NCBI GenBank assembly: GCA_947490345.1
Contig: CANLGL010000022.1
Coordinates: forward strand, 1 to 64,000
Reading direction: 5' to 3'
Origin: Deltaproteobacteria bacterium
GTDB taxonomy: Bacteria; Myxococcota_A; UBA796; SXON01
Length of the DNA: 64,000 nucleotides
The stretch's first letter is position 1; each line of letters begins with the position of its first letter. The notes under the pieces were generated by a model. The model saw nothing but the letters and a program-made list of their open reading frames with translations, was not told the origin of the DNA and made no database searches. Shown here in pieces: positions 1-9,754 of this stretch. The position numbers and the translations under genes were made by a program.

Positions 1-1464
1 CTTTGCCTCCTCCACGCGCTCGGACCTCATCAACAGGCCGGCCGTGCGCATCCGCAACTCGTAGGCGTCGGGCTTGAGCTTGAGGAGCTTCATCAGCGCG
101 GGAAGGTTCTTCTTCGGGTCCGCGCTGCGCAGGCGCTCGAGGTCGTGGATCCCCGCCATCAGCTCCGGGTAGTCCAGCGCGTCGGGCAAGGCGAAGGGGT
201 CGACCGCCCCGGTCGCGCCGGAGACGTAGCCAAGCGCCTCGAGCTGGGCGACCGTGGCCGCGTCGAGGCTGCCGCCGCGGGTGGGCGGCGTTGCGTCCAA
301 ACCGTCGAGCAGGCTGGTGAGCCGCTTGACGTCGTCGGGCCGCGCCGCCGCCAGATTGGTCAGCTCGCCCGGATCGGCCACGACGTCGTACAGCTCGGGG
401 CGCGGCTTGACGATGAGCTTGAGGCGGCCCTCGACGACCATGCGATGCGGCGCCAGGCGCAGGCGATCGGCGAGCTGGTAGCTCTCGGCGTACGGGACCG
501 TCGGCTTGCCAGGCTGCACGGTTCCGTCGAGGCCTGTCGGGGCCTCGAGACCCGCGAGCGCCAAGACCGTGGGCATGAAATCCGCGCTTGACACCGGCTC
601 GGCGACCACCCCGGGCTTGACGCCGGCGCCGCTGAGAATCCACGGCACCCGCTGGGTGGAATCGTAGGTGTAGAGCCCGTGCTCGCCCTCCTGGTGCTCC
701 CCGAGCGACTCTCCGTGGTCGCCGATGAGCGCGAACAGGGTGGAGCGACCGGCGAAGGCCTCCACGAGGCGGCCGACCTGGTCGTCGACATAGGCCAGCT
801 CAGCGTCGTAGGGCCGGCCAGGCTGGAGCTTCGCGTAGCTGTCGGGCGGCCGATAGGGCATGTGCGCGTCGTAGAGGTGCACCCACAGGAAGACGGGCTT
901 TTCTTTCGGAACGGTGGCCAACCACGCCAGCGCGTCGCCGACCACCAGCTCGCCGGGGCGCTCGGAGTGCCAGTAGTTCTGGGCGGCTTTGGCCTGTTCG
1001 ACCCGGGGCGGCATCTCGTCGAAGTAAGCGTCGAAGCCCTGGGCAAAGCCCCACTGGCGCGTGGTCACGAAGGCGGCGGCGCTACCCGCCGTGGCGTATC
1101 CCGCACCCTGGAACACTTCGGCCAGCGTGGTGAAGCGCTCGTTCAGGGGCGTCGCGCCGTTGTCCCGGACCTCGGTGTGGAACGGGAAAAGCCCGGTGAA
1201 CAGGGTCGCGTGGGCCGGGATCGTGAGCGGCATGACACTGTAGGCGTGGTCAAAGCGCACGCCTGAAGCCGCCAGCGCATCGATGCTGTCGGTGCGGGAA
1301 AGCGCGTGGCCGTAGGCACCGATGCGATCGGCCCGGGTGGTGTCGAGCGTGACGACGACGACGTCCGGGCCCTCGGCAGCCGCCGCCGCCGGTACCGGCG
1401 CGGGCGTCTCGACCGGCTTGGAACCGTCGACGCTCTGACACCCGATTCCAACCCACAACCACAC
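1..1464 (-). CDS. Sulfatase-family lipoprotein with TPR-like tail (3' end beyond window)
   Basis: This is an alkaline-phosphatase-superfamily sulfatase, probably periplasmic and lipid-anchored. The N-terminus holds the metal-binding VVVVTLDTTRADR segment (about residues 43-55). A DHGES motif and a VPWIL segment lie in the middle, and the readable C-terminus looks like a TPR helix pair running off the window. The GTG start at 1464 gives a very short signal ending in GIGC, a plausible lipobox, and an in-frame stop lies just upstream. The usual FGly motif [CS]xPxR reads TIPAH inside PLTIPAHATLFTG. Formylglycine maturation is therefore not expected, and the substrate cannot be named. It diverges from the gene starting at 1573. 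Confidence 0.85.
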   Translation of the reverse strand, partial: MWLWVGIGCQSVDGSKPVETPAPVPAAAAAEGPDVVVVTLDTTRADRIGAYGHALSRTDSIDALAASGVRFDHAYSVMPLTIPAHATLFTGLFPFHTEVRDNGATPLNERFTTLAEVFQGAGYATAGSAAAFVTTRQWGFAQGFDAYFDEMPPRVEQAKAAQNYWHSERPGELVVGDALAWLATVPKEKPVFLWVHLYDAHMPYRPPDSYAKLQPGRPYDAELAYVDDQVGRLVEAFAGRSTLFALIGDHGESLGEHQEGEHGLYTYDSTQRVPWILSGAGVKPGVVAEPVSSADFMPTVLALAGLEAPTGLDGTVQPGKPTVPYAESYQLADRLRLAPHRMVVEGRLKLIVKPRPELYDVVADPGELTNLAAARPDDVKRLTSLLDGLDATPPTRGGSLDAATVAQLEALGYVSGATGAVDPFALPDALDYPELMAGIHDLERLRSADPKKNLPALMKLLKLKPDAYELRMRTAGLLMRSERVEEAK

Positions 1465-1572
1465 CTGGCGCTCCGAGCGGGGCCCACCCTACCGCCGCTT
1501 GACCAATGCGGCAACGGCCCCGGGGTCAGGGATTGTCCGTGCCCAAGCCACCGCTGCCGGATATCCGCACGC

Positions 1573-2256
1573 GTGCTCGCGCTCCTGGCCACCGCTGCCG
1601 CAAGCCCGCCGCTGCCCCAGCTCGCCGACGAGGGCTTCGCGGTGGGGCTCTCGGCCTCGGCAAGCACCGTCACCGATGTCCTCGTCGATCCCACCTGCGA
1701 TTCGGGGAGCGCTTGCGACGCACACCGCCACCGAGGCGGCTACGGCGGCGCGCTGCTCCTCCAGGTCGCGCCTTTCGTCGGCGCGTGGCTGGCGGTGAAC
1801 GCCGAGTCGGTGACGATTACCCAGGCGGAGTACCAGGCCGAGGGCGTGGCCCTCGAAGGGGGGCTCAGCGTGAACGCTCGGCCGCAGCAGGACTTCGGCG
1901 GGCTCATGTGGGCGTCGGGGGCGTACGCGACCAGCGGAGCCGACGGGGCGGACAACGCGCAGCGGTGGAACGTTCGCGCGGGGGGCGCGGCGCGCTTCGG
2001 GCAGCCCGACGATCAAGCCAGCGCCTGGGTGGGCGGCGAACTGCTGATCACCGGAAAGGACCTTACCCAAGTCCTCGGCGGGACCCTTGAGGTGGCCCTC
2101 GCCCCGGTCGTGCCCATCTCGGCCACCGCGGGCTTTGTGCTCTGGAGTCCGCCGCTCGGGGTCTCGACGCGGGACGTGCCGCGGGCGTTCTTCAGCGGCC
2201 AGGCCTCGATCGGTGCCGAGAACGGGTTCGGCGTTGGCGTCGGCGCCATCTTCTAG
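1573..2256 (+). CDS. Putative outer-membrane beta-barrel protein
   Basis: A 227-residue protein with a short secretion signal (LALLATAAA, then SPPLP). Its body alternates small and hydrophobic residues, with Gly and aromatic residues as in outer-membrane barrels, and it ends in an aromatic residue (VGVGAIF). A CDSGSACDAH segment near residue 40 could form a disulfide. The GTG at 1573 was chosen because the signal peptide begins there and no ATG is available. No family is recognised. The gene diverges from the sulfatase over about 108 bp, which must hold both promoters. Confidence 0.6.
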   Translation: MLALLATAAASPPLPQLADEGFAVGLSASASTVTDVLVDPTCDSGSACDAHRHRGGYGGALLLQVAPFVGAWLAVNAESVTITQAEYQAEGVALEGGLSVNARPQQDFGGLMWASGAYATSGADGADNAQRWNVRAGGAARFGQPDDQASAWVGGELLITGKDLTQVLGGTLEVALAPVVPISATAGFVLWSPPLGVSTRDVPRAFFSGQASIGAENGFGVGVGAIF

Positions 2257-2261
2257 CCTCG

Positions 2262-2938
2262 CTACGGAAGGAGGATCACGACCTCGGCCGACCACGTGCT
2301 CCCCGCCGCGATCCCGGGCCACCCGCGCTCCACCGGATCGATGCCGGCGGCGTCGTCCAGCTCAATCTCGGTCTTCGCCTTGCTCAAATGCCAGGTGATA
2401 CCCCCCGCGGTGGGCACACCGGCCGTCGCGGGCGACCACTCCAGGCTGGCCCCGCCCTCCGCGTCGATGGTCAACTCTTGGTCCTCCGCCCCCTCGATGG
2501 CGTACGCGGCGCTCCCGGTCACCGACGAAAGGGTGGTGACCCCACCATCATCGACGTCGCAGGACACCGCGGTGAACTGAGCCGTGAACGTGCCGAAATG
2601 GCCCGCGAAGCGGGCCGTCCACTGACGCCGGGCCTCATCGCTGGTCAGCACCAGTTCACCCACGTCGTCAAGGAACGCGACCGTCCCATAGTCGTAGGTG
2701 CGTTCGCCCGTCCCGGACAACTCTACTGACGGAGAGGTCACGTGGAAGGCCCGGAAGCCCTGGCCGGTCAGGGTGTAGGTGTCCAGGGTGTCCGCCCCGC
2801 AGGGCTCCGCCACGATGGCGCCGAGGGAAACGAACAGGGCGATGGACCGGTGGGCCTCGTCGACAAGGGCGCTGGCATGGGCCTCGGCGACTTGGGCCAA
2901 AACCTCAGGCTGGGTGCACGCAAGGGCGAAGAGCAACA

Positions 2939-2939
<1 letters not shown>
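2262..2939 (-). CDS. Hypothetical lipoprotein coupled to ligA
   Basis: A 225-residue protein starting MLLFALAC; FALAC is a good lipobox, so it should be an exported lipoprotein. The rest is beta-rich and Asp/Gly/Thr-rich, with two Cys (in EPCGAD and AVSCDVD), and is not recognised as a known family. The ATG at 2939 shares its last A with the ligA stop (TGATG), implying translational coupling; a GTG one codon upstream at 2942 is also possible. It converges on the plus-strand gene ending at 2256, with only about five bases between them. Confidence 0.6.
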
Positions 2940-5026
<2,087 letters not shown>

Positions 5027-5080
5027 TTATCATGGCGGCGCCGCCAGAACCTCGGTAGGATCGCCAGCCCAGGACCGCCG

Positions 5081-5383
5081 ATGAGCCCCGACGCCCTCGT
5101 TGCCGAGATGACCCGACGATATCTGCCGAACAAAGTACCGCGGGACCTTGTGTACTACCTGAGCATCGGCGAGCACAAGTACACGATGCGCCTCGACGCT
5201 GCCGCGTGCATCATCACAGAAGGCAAGGTCGAAGGGGCTGACTGCGTCATCAAAGCCCATCCCGATGTCTTCGAAAACCTGGTGATCAAACGCAAGGCCC
5301 CCGGTCCCCTGGACATCGCCCGAGGGCGGTTCAAGACCAGTGACGTGGGGCTGCTGGCGCTTTTGGGAGAGTGTTTTCGGTAG
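5081..5383 (+). CDS. SCP2 sterol-binding domain protein
   Basis: A 100-residue single-domain protein resembling the SCP2 sterol-transfer family. It has the YYLSIGEHKYTMRLD core, a CIITEGKVEGADCVIKAHPDVF strand region, and the closing GRFKTSDVGLLALLGECF, which matches the family pattern of a lipid pocket closed by a C-terminal helix. It is probably a cytoplasmic lipid-binding or carrier protein; the ligand is unknown. The ATG at 5081 has an AGGA sequence upstream. It diverges from ligA. Confidence 0.75.
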   Translation: MSPDALVAEMTRRYLPNKVPRDLVYYLSIGEHKYTMRLDAAACIITEGKVEGADCVIKAHPDVFENLVIKRKAPGPLDIARGRFKTSDVGLLALLGECFR

Positions 5384-5409
5384 GCCGATGCGTCGGTCGC
5401 GGGCCCGGC

Positions 5410-5725
5410 CTACCAGCCCAGGAGCACCGCAGGCGCGCCCAGGTATCGGTACACCAGGTCGGCCCGGCCATCGCCGTCGAAGTCCCCGCCACCAACCAGC
5501 TTCGGCACTGCATCGTCGTCGCTGCTCCACGCACCATCGGCATCGTCGAGCGAGACCGTCGAAAATGGGGTGAGGCCTTCGCCCTGGAACATCCGGTACT
5601 GGCCGCTCCGGTAGCCCGCGGAGTCGATGGGGAGGCCGGACACGACGAGGTCGGCGCGCCCGGCGCCGTCCAGGTCGCCGCCCGCGGTCACCTGGTAACC
5701 CCAGCATTCTGCGAACGTACGCACC
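5410..5725 (-). pseudogene. FG-GAP/VCBS repeat protein remnant (C-terminal part)
   Basis: This minus-strand reading frame ends in about 105 residues carrying two FG-GAP/VCBS-type calcium-binding segments: GGDLDGAGRADLVVSG, then GGGDFDGDGRADLVYRY, before a stop. Such repeats normally form seven-bladed surface propellers in long secreted proteins. Here no signal peptide or further repeat precedes them; upstream the frame turns into Arg-rich, non-repeat sequence that runs into the rho leader. I read it as the 3' remnant of a decayed gene. A very short functional gene cannot be excluded. Confidence 0.5.
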
Positions 5726-5884
5726 ACCGGCCTCCGCGCGCCACGTCCGCGCGGCAGGGACAGAGCAGAGGGGCTGCGCCCCGTCGCGATGGCCCGGCGG
5801 CCGGGCTCCGCCCGGGCGGCCGCCGTGACCCGTCGGCACCATTGGGGTAGACTGTACATCCCGCCTCCCCTCCCCCTCCGGCCC

Positions 5885-6982
5885 ATGACCCCTCCTGACC
5901 CCGCCAGCCTTCGCACCCTCGGCCTCACCGAGCTCGTGCAGGTCGCGCGCACCCACAACGTCGAGAACGCATCGAGCTTGCGACGTCGCGAGCTGATCGC
6001 GTCGATCCTGCGGCAGACGCCCAGCGCCAACACCACCGATGGCGAGGGCGTGCTCGAGATCCTGGCCGATGGGTTCGGGTTTCTGCGGGCGGCGGAGTAC
6101 GGCTACCTTCCCGGCGCCGAGGACATCTACGTGAGTCCATCGCAAATCCGGCGGTTCAACCTGCGCACGGGCGACGTGGTCCGCGGGAACGTGCGCGCAC
6201 CGAAGGACAACGAGCGCTACTTCGCGCTCATCAAGGTCGAGGAAGTCAACCGGGGGAGCCCCGAAGGCACCCGGGACAAGGTGTTCTTCGACAACCTCAC
6301 GCCGATCCACCCCAAGCGGCGGCTGATCCTCGGCGCCGGCTCAGCGGGCGGAGATCCGGTCCGACAGGTCGATCAGATCGCGCCGCTCGGGTTCGGACAA
6401 CGTTCGTTCCTCCGGGCCCACGGCCGGGCCGGCGTTGCCCCGATGTTGCGCGCGATCGCCGAGGGGATTGCTCACAATCATCCCGACGCCGCGCTGTACA
6501 CCCTGCTTGTGGCGGAGCGGCCCGAGGACGTGACCGAGGCCCAGCGCGTCCTGCCGGGCGAGGTCGCGGCGACCACCTTCGACGAGCCGGAGCCACGCCA
6601 TCTCCAGGTGGCCGAGATGGTCATCGAGCGCGCCAAGCGCAACGTCGAAGCGCGGGGAGATGCGGTGGTGCTTTTTGACTCCGCCAGCCGCCTGATCCGC
6701 GCCGCGGCCGGCGCCGTGACGCCCACGGGCCGACTCGTCGGCGGCATCGATGTGGGCATCGTCCAGCGCACCCGGCGCCTGTTGGCAGCGGCGCGCAACC
6801 TCGAAGAGGGCGGCAGCCTCACCATCATCGCGGTGCTCGATGACGACGATGCGCTCAGCGCCGAGCTCGCAGGCATCGAGAATCACCGGCTGCGCTTCGA
6901 TCCGCGCGGTGAGCTGGACCCGGAGCGATGCTGCACCGAACGGCGCGAACTGCTTGACAAGTCGCTGCGATCGGGTGAGTAG
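5885..6982 (+). CDS. rho: Rho-like transcription termination factor lacking the P-loop lysine
   Basis: A 365-residue Rho homologue at the classical rho-rpmE-prfA-prmC position. The N-terminal Rho_N helix bundle and the primary RNA-binding fold are well kept (DGFGFLR, about 62-68; YVSPSQIRRFNLRTGD, about 82-97). The ATPase core is degenerate. Where Rho has PPKAGKT, this protein reads HGRAGVA (about 179-185), so the Walker A Lys and Thr are Val and Ala. The IDERPEEV segment is VAERPEDV, Walker B is VLFDS, and the R-loop and C-terminus are shortened (typical Rho is about 420 residues). RNA binding seems likely and ATP-driven translocation unlikely. An intact rho elsewhere is expected. Confidence 0.85.
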   Translation: MTPPDPASLRTLGLTELVQVARTHNVENASSLRRRELIASILRQTPSANTTDGEGVLEILADGFGFLRAAEYGYLPGAEDIYVSPSQIRRFNLRTGDVVRGNVRAPKDNERYFALIKVEEVNRGSPEGTRDKVFFDNLTPIHPKRRLILGAGSAGGDPVRQVDQIAPLGFGQRSFLRAHGRAGVAPMLRAIAEGIAHNHPDAALYTLLVAERPEDVTEAQRVLPGEVAATTFDEPEPRHLQVAEMVIERAKRNVEARGDAVVLFDSASRLIRAAAGAVTPTGRLVGGIDVGIVQRTRRLLAAARNLEEGGSLTIIAVLDDDDALSAELAGIENHRLRFDPRGELDPERCCTERRELLDKSLRSGE

Positions 6983-7009
6983 CGGCCGCTTCTGCATCCG
7001 AGGGTCCCC

Positions 7010-7261
7010 ATGAAAGCCGACATCCACCCCGCACTCCACCCCGTCGTCTTCGTTGACTCCGGCGCGGGCACCGAATTCATCACCCGCTCCACGATGACCG
7101 CGAAGACCCAGCGCGACATTGACGGTGTGTCGCACCAGGTCGTCTTCGTCGACATCAGCTCCAGCAGCCATCCCTTCTACACCGGAAAGCAGCGCGCGAT
7201 CAGCGTGGCTGGCCGCGTGGAACGCTTCAACAAGAAGTACGGCGTCGCCAAGGCAGAGTAG
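7010..7261 (+). CDS. rpmE2: Ribosomal protein L31, type B
   Basis: An 83-residue 50S subunit protein, starting MKADIHPALHPVVFVD and ending in the conserved FYTGKQRAISVAGRVERFNKKYG. It has none of the Cys residues of the zinc-binding form, so it belongs to the type B (zinc-independent) class. It follows the rho-like gene by 27 bp and precedes prfA by six. This translation-gene order is shared with many bacteria and supports cotranscription. Confidence 0.95.
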   Translation: MKADIHPALHPVVFVDSGAGTEFITRSTMTAKTQRDIDGVSHQVVFVDISSSSHPFYTGKQRAISVAGRVERFNKKYGVAKAE

Positions 7262-7267
7262 GGTCCA

Positions 7268-8359
7268 GTGTTCCGACTCGACGAGTTCGAGGCCCGCCTC
7301 GGCGAGCTGGACCGTCAGCTTATGGACCCGGCGCTGGCCGGCCAGCGGGACAAGTTCAAGCACACCAGCCGAGAGCATGCTGAAGTCACGCGCATGGTCG
7401 ACATCGCGCGCGAAGTGGCCAAACTCGAGGTTGAACGCGCGGACCTGAAGGAGATGCTCGCCGATCCCGACATGCGGGAAGAGGCTGAGGTCGAAAAGGC
7501 GCGCATCGATGTCCGGATTCCCGAGCTCGAAACCAGTCTACGCCTGATGATGCTGCCCCAGGACCCCTACGAGGGCCGGCCGCTGCTCCTGGAAATCCGC
7601 GCCGGAACGGGGGGTGACGAGGCCGCGCTCTTCGCGGCGGACCTCTTCCGCATGTACAGTCGGTACGCGGATCAGATGCGCTGGCGCCTGGAGATCATGT
7701 CGATGCACGAGGTGTACGTGGGCGGCACCGCCACGGGCTTCAAGGAGGTCATCGCGTCATTGACGGGCGAGACCGCCTACCGCTTCCTCAAGTATGAAGC
7801 AGGGGTTCACCGCGTACAGCGGGTGCCCCTGACCGAAACGCAGGGACGCATCCACACCTCGGCCGCCACCGTGGCGATCCTGCCCGAGCCCGAAGAAGTC
7901 GAGATCAAGATCGGCGAAAAAGACCTGCGAATAGACGTCTTCCGCGCCGGCGGTCCAGGCGGCCAGTCGGTGAACACCACCGACTCGGCGGTGCGCCTCA
8001 CCCACATCCCCACCGGCCTCGTCGTGATCTGCCAGGACGAAAAGTCGCAGACCAAGAACAAGTCCAAAGCACTCAAGGTGCTGATGGCGCGGCTCTTGGA
8101 GAAGGAGCGGTCCGAACGCGACGCCGCCGAAGCGGCTGACCGCCGCGCCCAGGTGGGCACCGGCGATCGCAGCGAGCGCATCCGCACCTACAACTTCCCC
8201 CAAAACCGGGTGACCGACCACCGCGTCACCGGCAAGGACGGCAGCACGTTCACGCTCTACAAGCTCGACAAGGTCATCGCGGGTGATCTCGACGAGCTGC
8301 TGGGCGGCGTCGGCGGGTACTTTCAGGCCGAGGCCTTGCGGTTGGCGGAAGGGCGCTAG
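7268..8359 (+). CDS. prfA: Peptide chain release factor 1
   Basis: Recognises UAA and UAG and releases nascent protein from the ribosome. It is 363 residues, as usual. The peptidyl-hydrolase GGQ motif sits in RAGGPGGQSVNTTDSAVR (about 235-250). The codon-recognition region reads RVPLTETQGRIHTS, which is RF1-like (PxT) and not the SPF of RF2. The coiled-coil N-terminus and the C-terminal SERIRTYNFPQNRVTDHR are present. It starts with GTG at 7268, just after rpmE, and is followed nine bases later by prmC, the enzyme that modifies its GGQ glutamine. Confidence 0.97.
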   Translation: MFRLDEFEARLGELDRQLMDPALAGQRDKFKHTSREHAEVTRMVDIAREVAKLEVERADLKEMLADPDMREEAEVEKARIDVRIPELETSLRLMMLPQDPYEGRPLLLEIRAGTGGDEAALFAADLFRMYSRYADQMRWRLEIMSMHEVYVGGTATGFKEVIASLTGETAYRFLKYEAGVHRVQRVPLTETQGRIHTSAATVAILPEPEEVEIKIGEKDLRIDVFRAGGPGGQSVNTTDSAVRLTHIPTGLVVICQDEKSQTKNKSKALKVLMARLLEKERSERDAAEAADRRAQVGTGDRSERIRTYNFPQNRVTDHRVTGKDGSTFTLYKLDKVIAGDLDELLGGVGGYFQAEALRLAEGR

Positions 8360-8367
8360 GCGCGGCG

Positions 8368-9213
8368 ATGAAGCCCCTGGTCGAGGTCCTCCTTGCCACG
8401 ACGGAGTTCTTCAAGGGGCGCGGCATCCCCTCGGCGCGACTCGACGCCGAGCTGCTCATCGGCGACGCGCTATGCCTCGATCGGGTGCAGGTGTACCTGG
8501 CGTTTGACCGGCCTCTTTTGGAGTCCGAGCTGGGCGAGATTCGCGCGCGTGTGCGGCGCCGGGGCGCCCGGGAGCCCTTGGCTTGGATCGTCGGCCACAA
8601 GGAGTTCTACGGCCGGGAGTTCGCCGTGGGCCCAGGGGTGCTGGTGCCCCGGCCGGACACGGAAACGTTGATCGAGGCCATGCTTCCGCTCTGCCGCGAG
8701 GCCGATCCCATCTATGTTGCCGACGTAGGGAGCGGCTCCGGCTGCATTGGTCTGACGCTCGCGGCCGAGGTGCCGGGGCTTCGGCTCTATGCGATCGACA
8801 TCGGTGAGGCGCCTTTGGCCTTCACCCGAAAAAACACCGACGCCTTGGGGCTACAGGATCGCGTCGCGGTGCTGCGGGGGCCGCTGCTGGACGCGGTGCC
8901 GGCGTCCCGACCGGTAGACTGGGTGGTCAGCAACCCGCCCTACGTGCGGCGCGGCGATCTCGCCGGCTGCGAGCCCGAGGTGCGCGACCACGAACCACGG
9001 CTGGCGCTCGACGGAGGCCCCGACGGGCTCGATGTCTACCGAGCGTTGATTCCGGTGGCGGCCACGCGCGCGCGGATAGGCGTCGCGGTCGAGGTGGGCA
9101 TTCATCAGACGACCGCCGTCGTCGCGCTGATGGAGGCCGCGGGATTGCAGCGCGTCGAGACCCATCGGGATCTGGGCGGCGTCGAGCGGGTGGTGATCGG
9201 GCGGCGGGGGTGA
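8368..9213 (+). CDS. prmC: Release factor glutamine methyltransferase
   Basis: Methylates the GGQ glutamine of release factors using S-adenosylmethionine. Its 281 residues include the N-terminal helical domain (SARLDAELLIGDAL, AWIVGHKEFYG), the SAM-binding ADVGSGSGCIGLTLA, and the amide-binding NPPY motif in VVSNPPYVRRGDL. All diagnostic residues are intact. It lies directly behind its substrate gene prfA. Confidence 0.95.
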   Translation: MKPLVEVLLATTEFFKGRGIPSARLDAELLIGDALCLDRVQVYLAFDRPLLESELGEIRARVRRRGAREPLAWIVGHKEFYGREFAVGPGVLVPRPDTETLIEAMLPLCREADPIYVADVGSGSGCIGLTLAAEVPGLRLYAIDIGEAPLAFTRKNTDALGLQDRVAVLRGPLLDAVPASRPVDWVVSNPPYVRRGDLAGCEPEVRDHEPRLALDGGPDGLDVYRALIPVAATRARIGVAVEVGIHQTTAVVALMEAAGLQRVETHRDLGGVERVVIGRRG

Positions 9214-9232
9214 GGCCGGAGGCCGGAGGCGG
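9212..9232 (+). repeat. Direct repeat flanking structured element, left copy
   Basis: A 21-base G-rich sequence built of GAGGCCGGAGGC-type units. It begins within the prmC stop codon and is repeated exactly at 9572-9592. The two copies bracket the inverted-repeat element at 9376-9558. Confidence 0.75.
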
Positions 9233-9375
9233 CGCGGGCGTCAACAAGCATCGCAACTGCGACTATGCTCGATGGGGAGGCCTCACCCGGTGCGTTGTGT
9301 CCGGCGAATGAGCCCGCAGTCCGCCGCGGAGGCCGAGGGCGTCGCCTCCGCAGTGGGCGCCTCGCCGCGGAGACA

Positions 9376-9558
9376 GCGTAGCCCCCTCGAAAAGCAGCTT
9401 TCCGAGGCGTAGCCCCCTCGAAAAGCAGTTTTGAGGGTGATCGTGCCGTGGCGATCCCGAATTGTCGGCGTTGGTTCGTCGCCCAACCCGCGACAACGCG
9501 CCAAGTGTGCTTTTCGAGGCGGCTACGCGTCAGCGATGTGCTTTCGAGGCGGCTACGC
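9376..9558 (+). repeat. Dispersed four-unit inverted element, copy A
   Basis: Two identical 22-base units containing GTAGCCCCCTCGAAAAGC lie at 9376-9397 and 9407-9428. Two inverted, slightly diverged copies lie at 9508-9528 and 9539-9558. The starts within each pair are 31 bp apart. The 79 bp core contains a hairpin (9462-9496) pairing TTGTCG with CGACAA and GTTGG with CCAAC. The same architecture, and a GTTGGTTCG-like core, recur at 33167-33373 (reversed) and 50854-51061. I do not recognise a named element. Confidence 0.75.
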
Positions 9559-9571
9559 GTCGCGGAGGCCC

Positions 9572-9592
9572 GAGGCCGGAGGCCGGAGGCGG
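9572..9592 (+). repeat. Direct repeat flanking structured element, right copy
   Basis: Perfect match to 9212-9232. It is part of a longer GGAGGCC-rich tract at 9563-9605 that runs into the four-helix-bundle remnant. Confidence 0.75.
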
Positions 9593-9609
9593 AGGCCGGA
9601 GGCGGACTG

Positions 9610-9723
9610 TCGCTGGCGGCGAGACTCGGGTACCTCGAGCCGGAGCCCCACCGCGAGTTGTCCAGCCTCTGCATCGAAACCGGTAAAGTCCTCGCCGACC
9701 TGATCCGCGCGCTTCGAGAGTAG
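9610..9723 (+). pseudogene. Four-helix-bundle (S23-type) protein remnant
   Basis: The last 37 codons before the stop resemble the C-terminal helices of four-helix-bundle proteins related to the 23S rRNA intervening-sequence protein. They read LAARLGYLEPEPHRELSS, then CIETGKVLADLIRALRE, matching the family pattern ALGYL...L....G..LA.LIR.LR. Upstream, the frame is only GGAGGC-type repeat sequence with no other helices, so this is a truncated gene. It sits directly beside the flanking repeat of the structured element. Confidence 0.5.
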
Positions 9724-9754
9724 CGTCTGGGCTCGCCCTCCTCCAGCCTCCAGC

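Larger units (their letters stand above)
9214..9754. other. Repeat-rich intergenic region
   Basis: There is no intact gene here. The region holds GGCCGGAGG-type direct repeats, one copy of a dispersed four-unit inverted element (9376-9558), and the 3' end of a four-helix-bundle gene (9610-9723). Short reading frames across it encode repetitive peptides and are not credible genes. Confidence 0.7.

Noticed and set aside
9376..9428. Possible mini CRISPR array (two identical 22-nt repeats 31 bp apart)
   Set aside because: Only two units, spacers of nine bases, inverted copies nearby and no cas genes; it belongs to the four-unit inverted element.
9263..9496. Small minus-strand frames with repeated FRGGYA and SRGLR peptides
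   Set aside because: They are translations of the inverted repeat units, with no start context or conserved protein.
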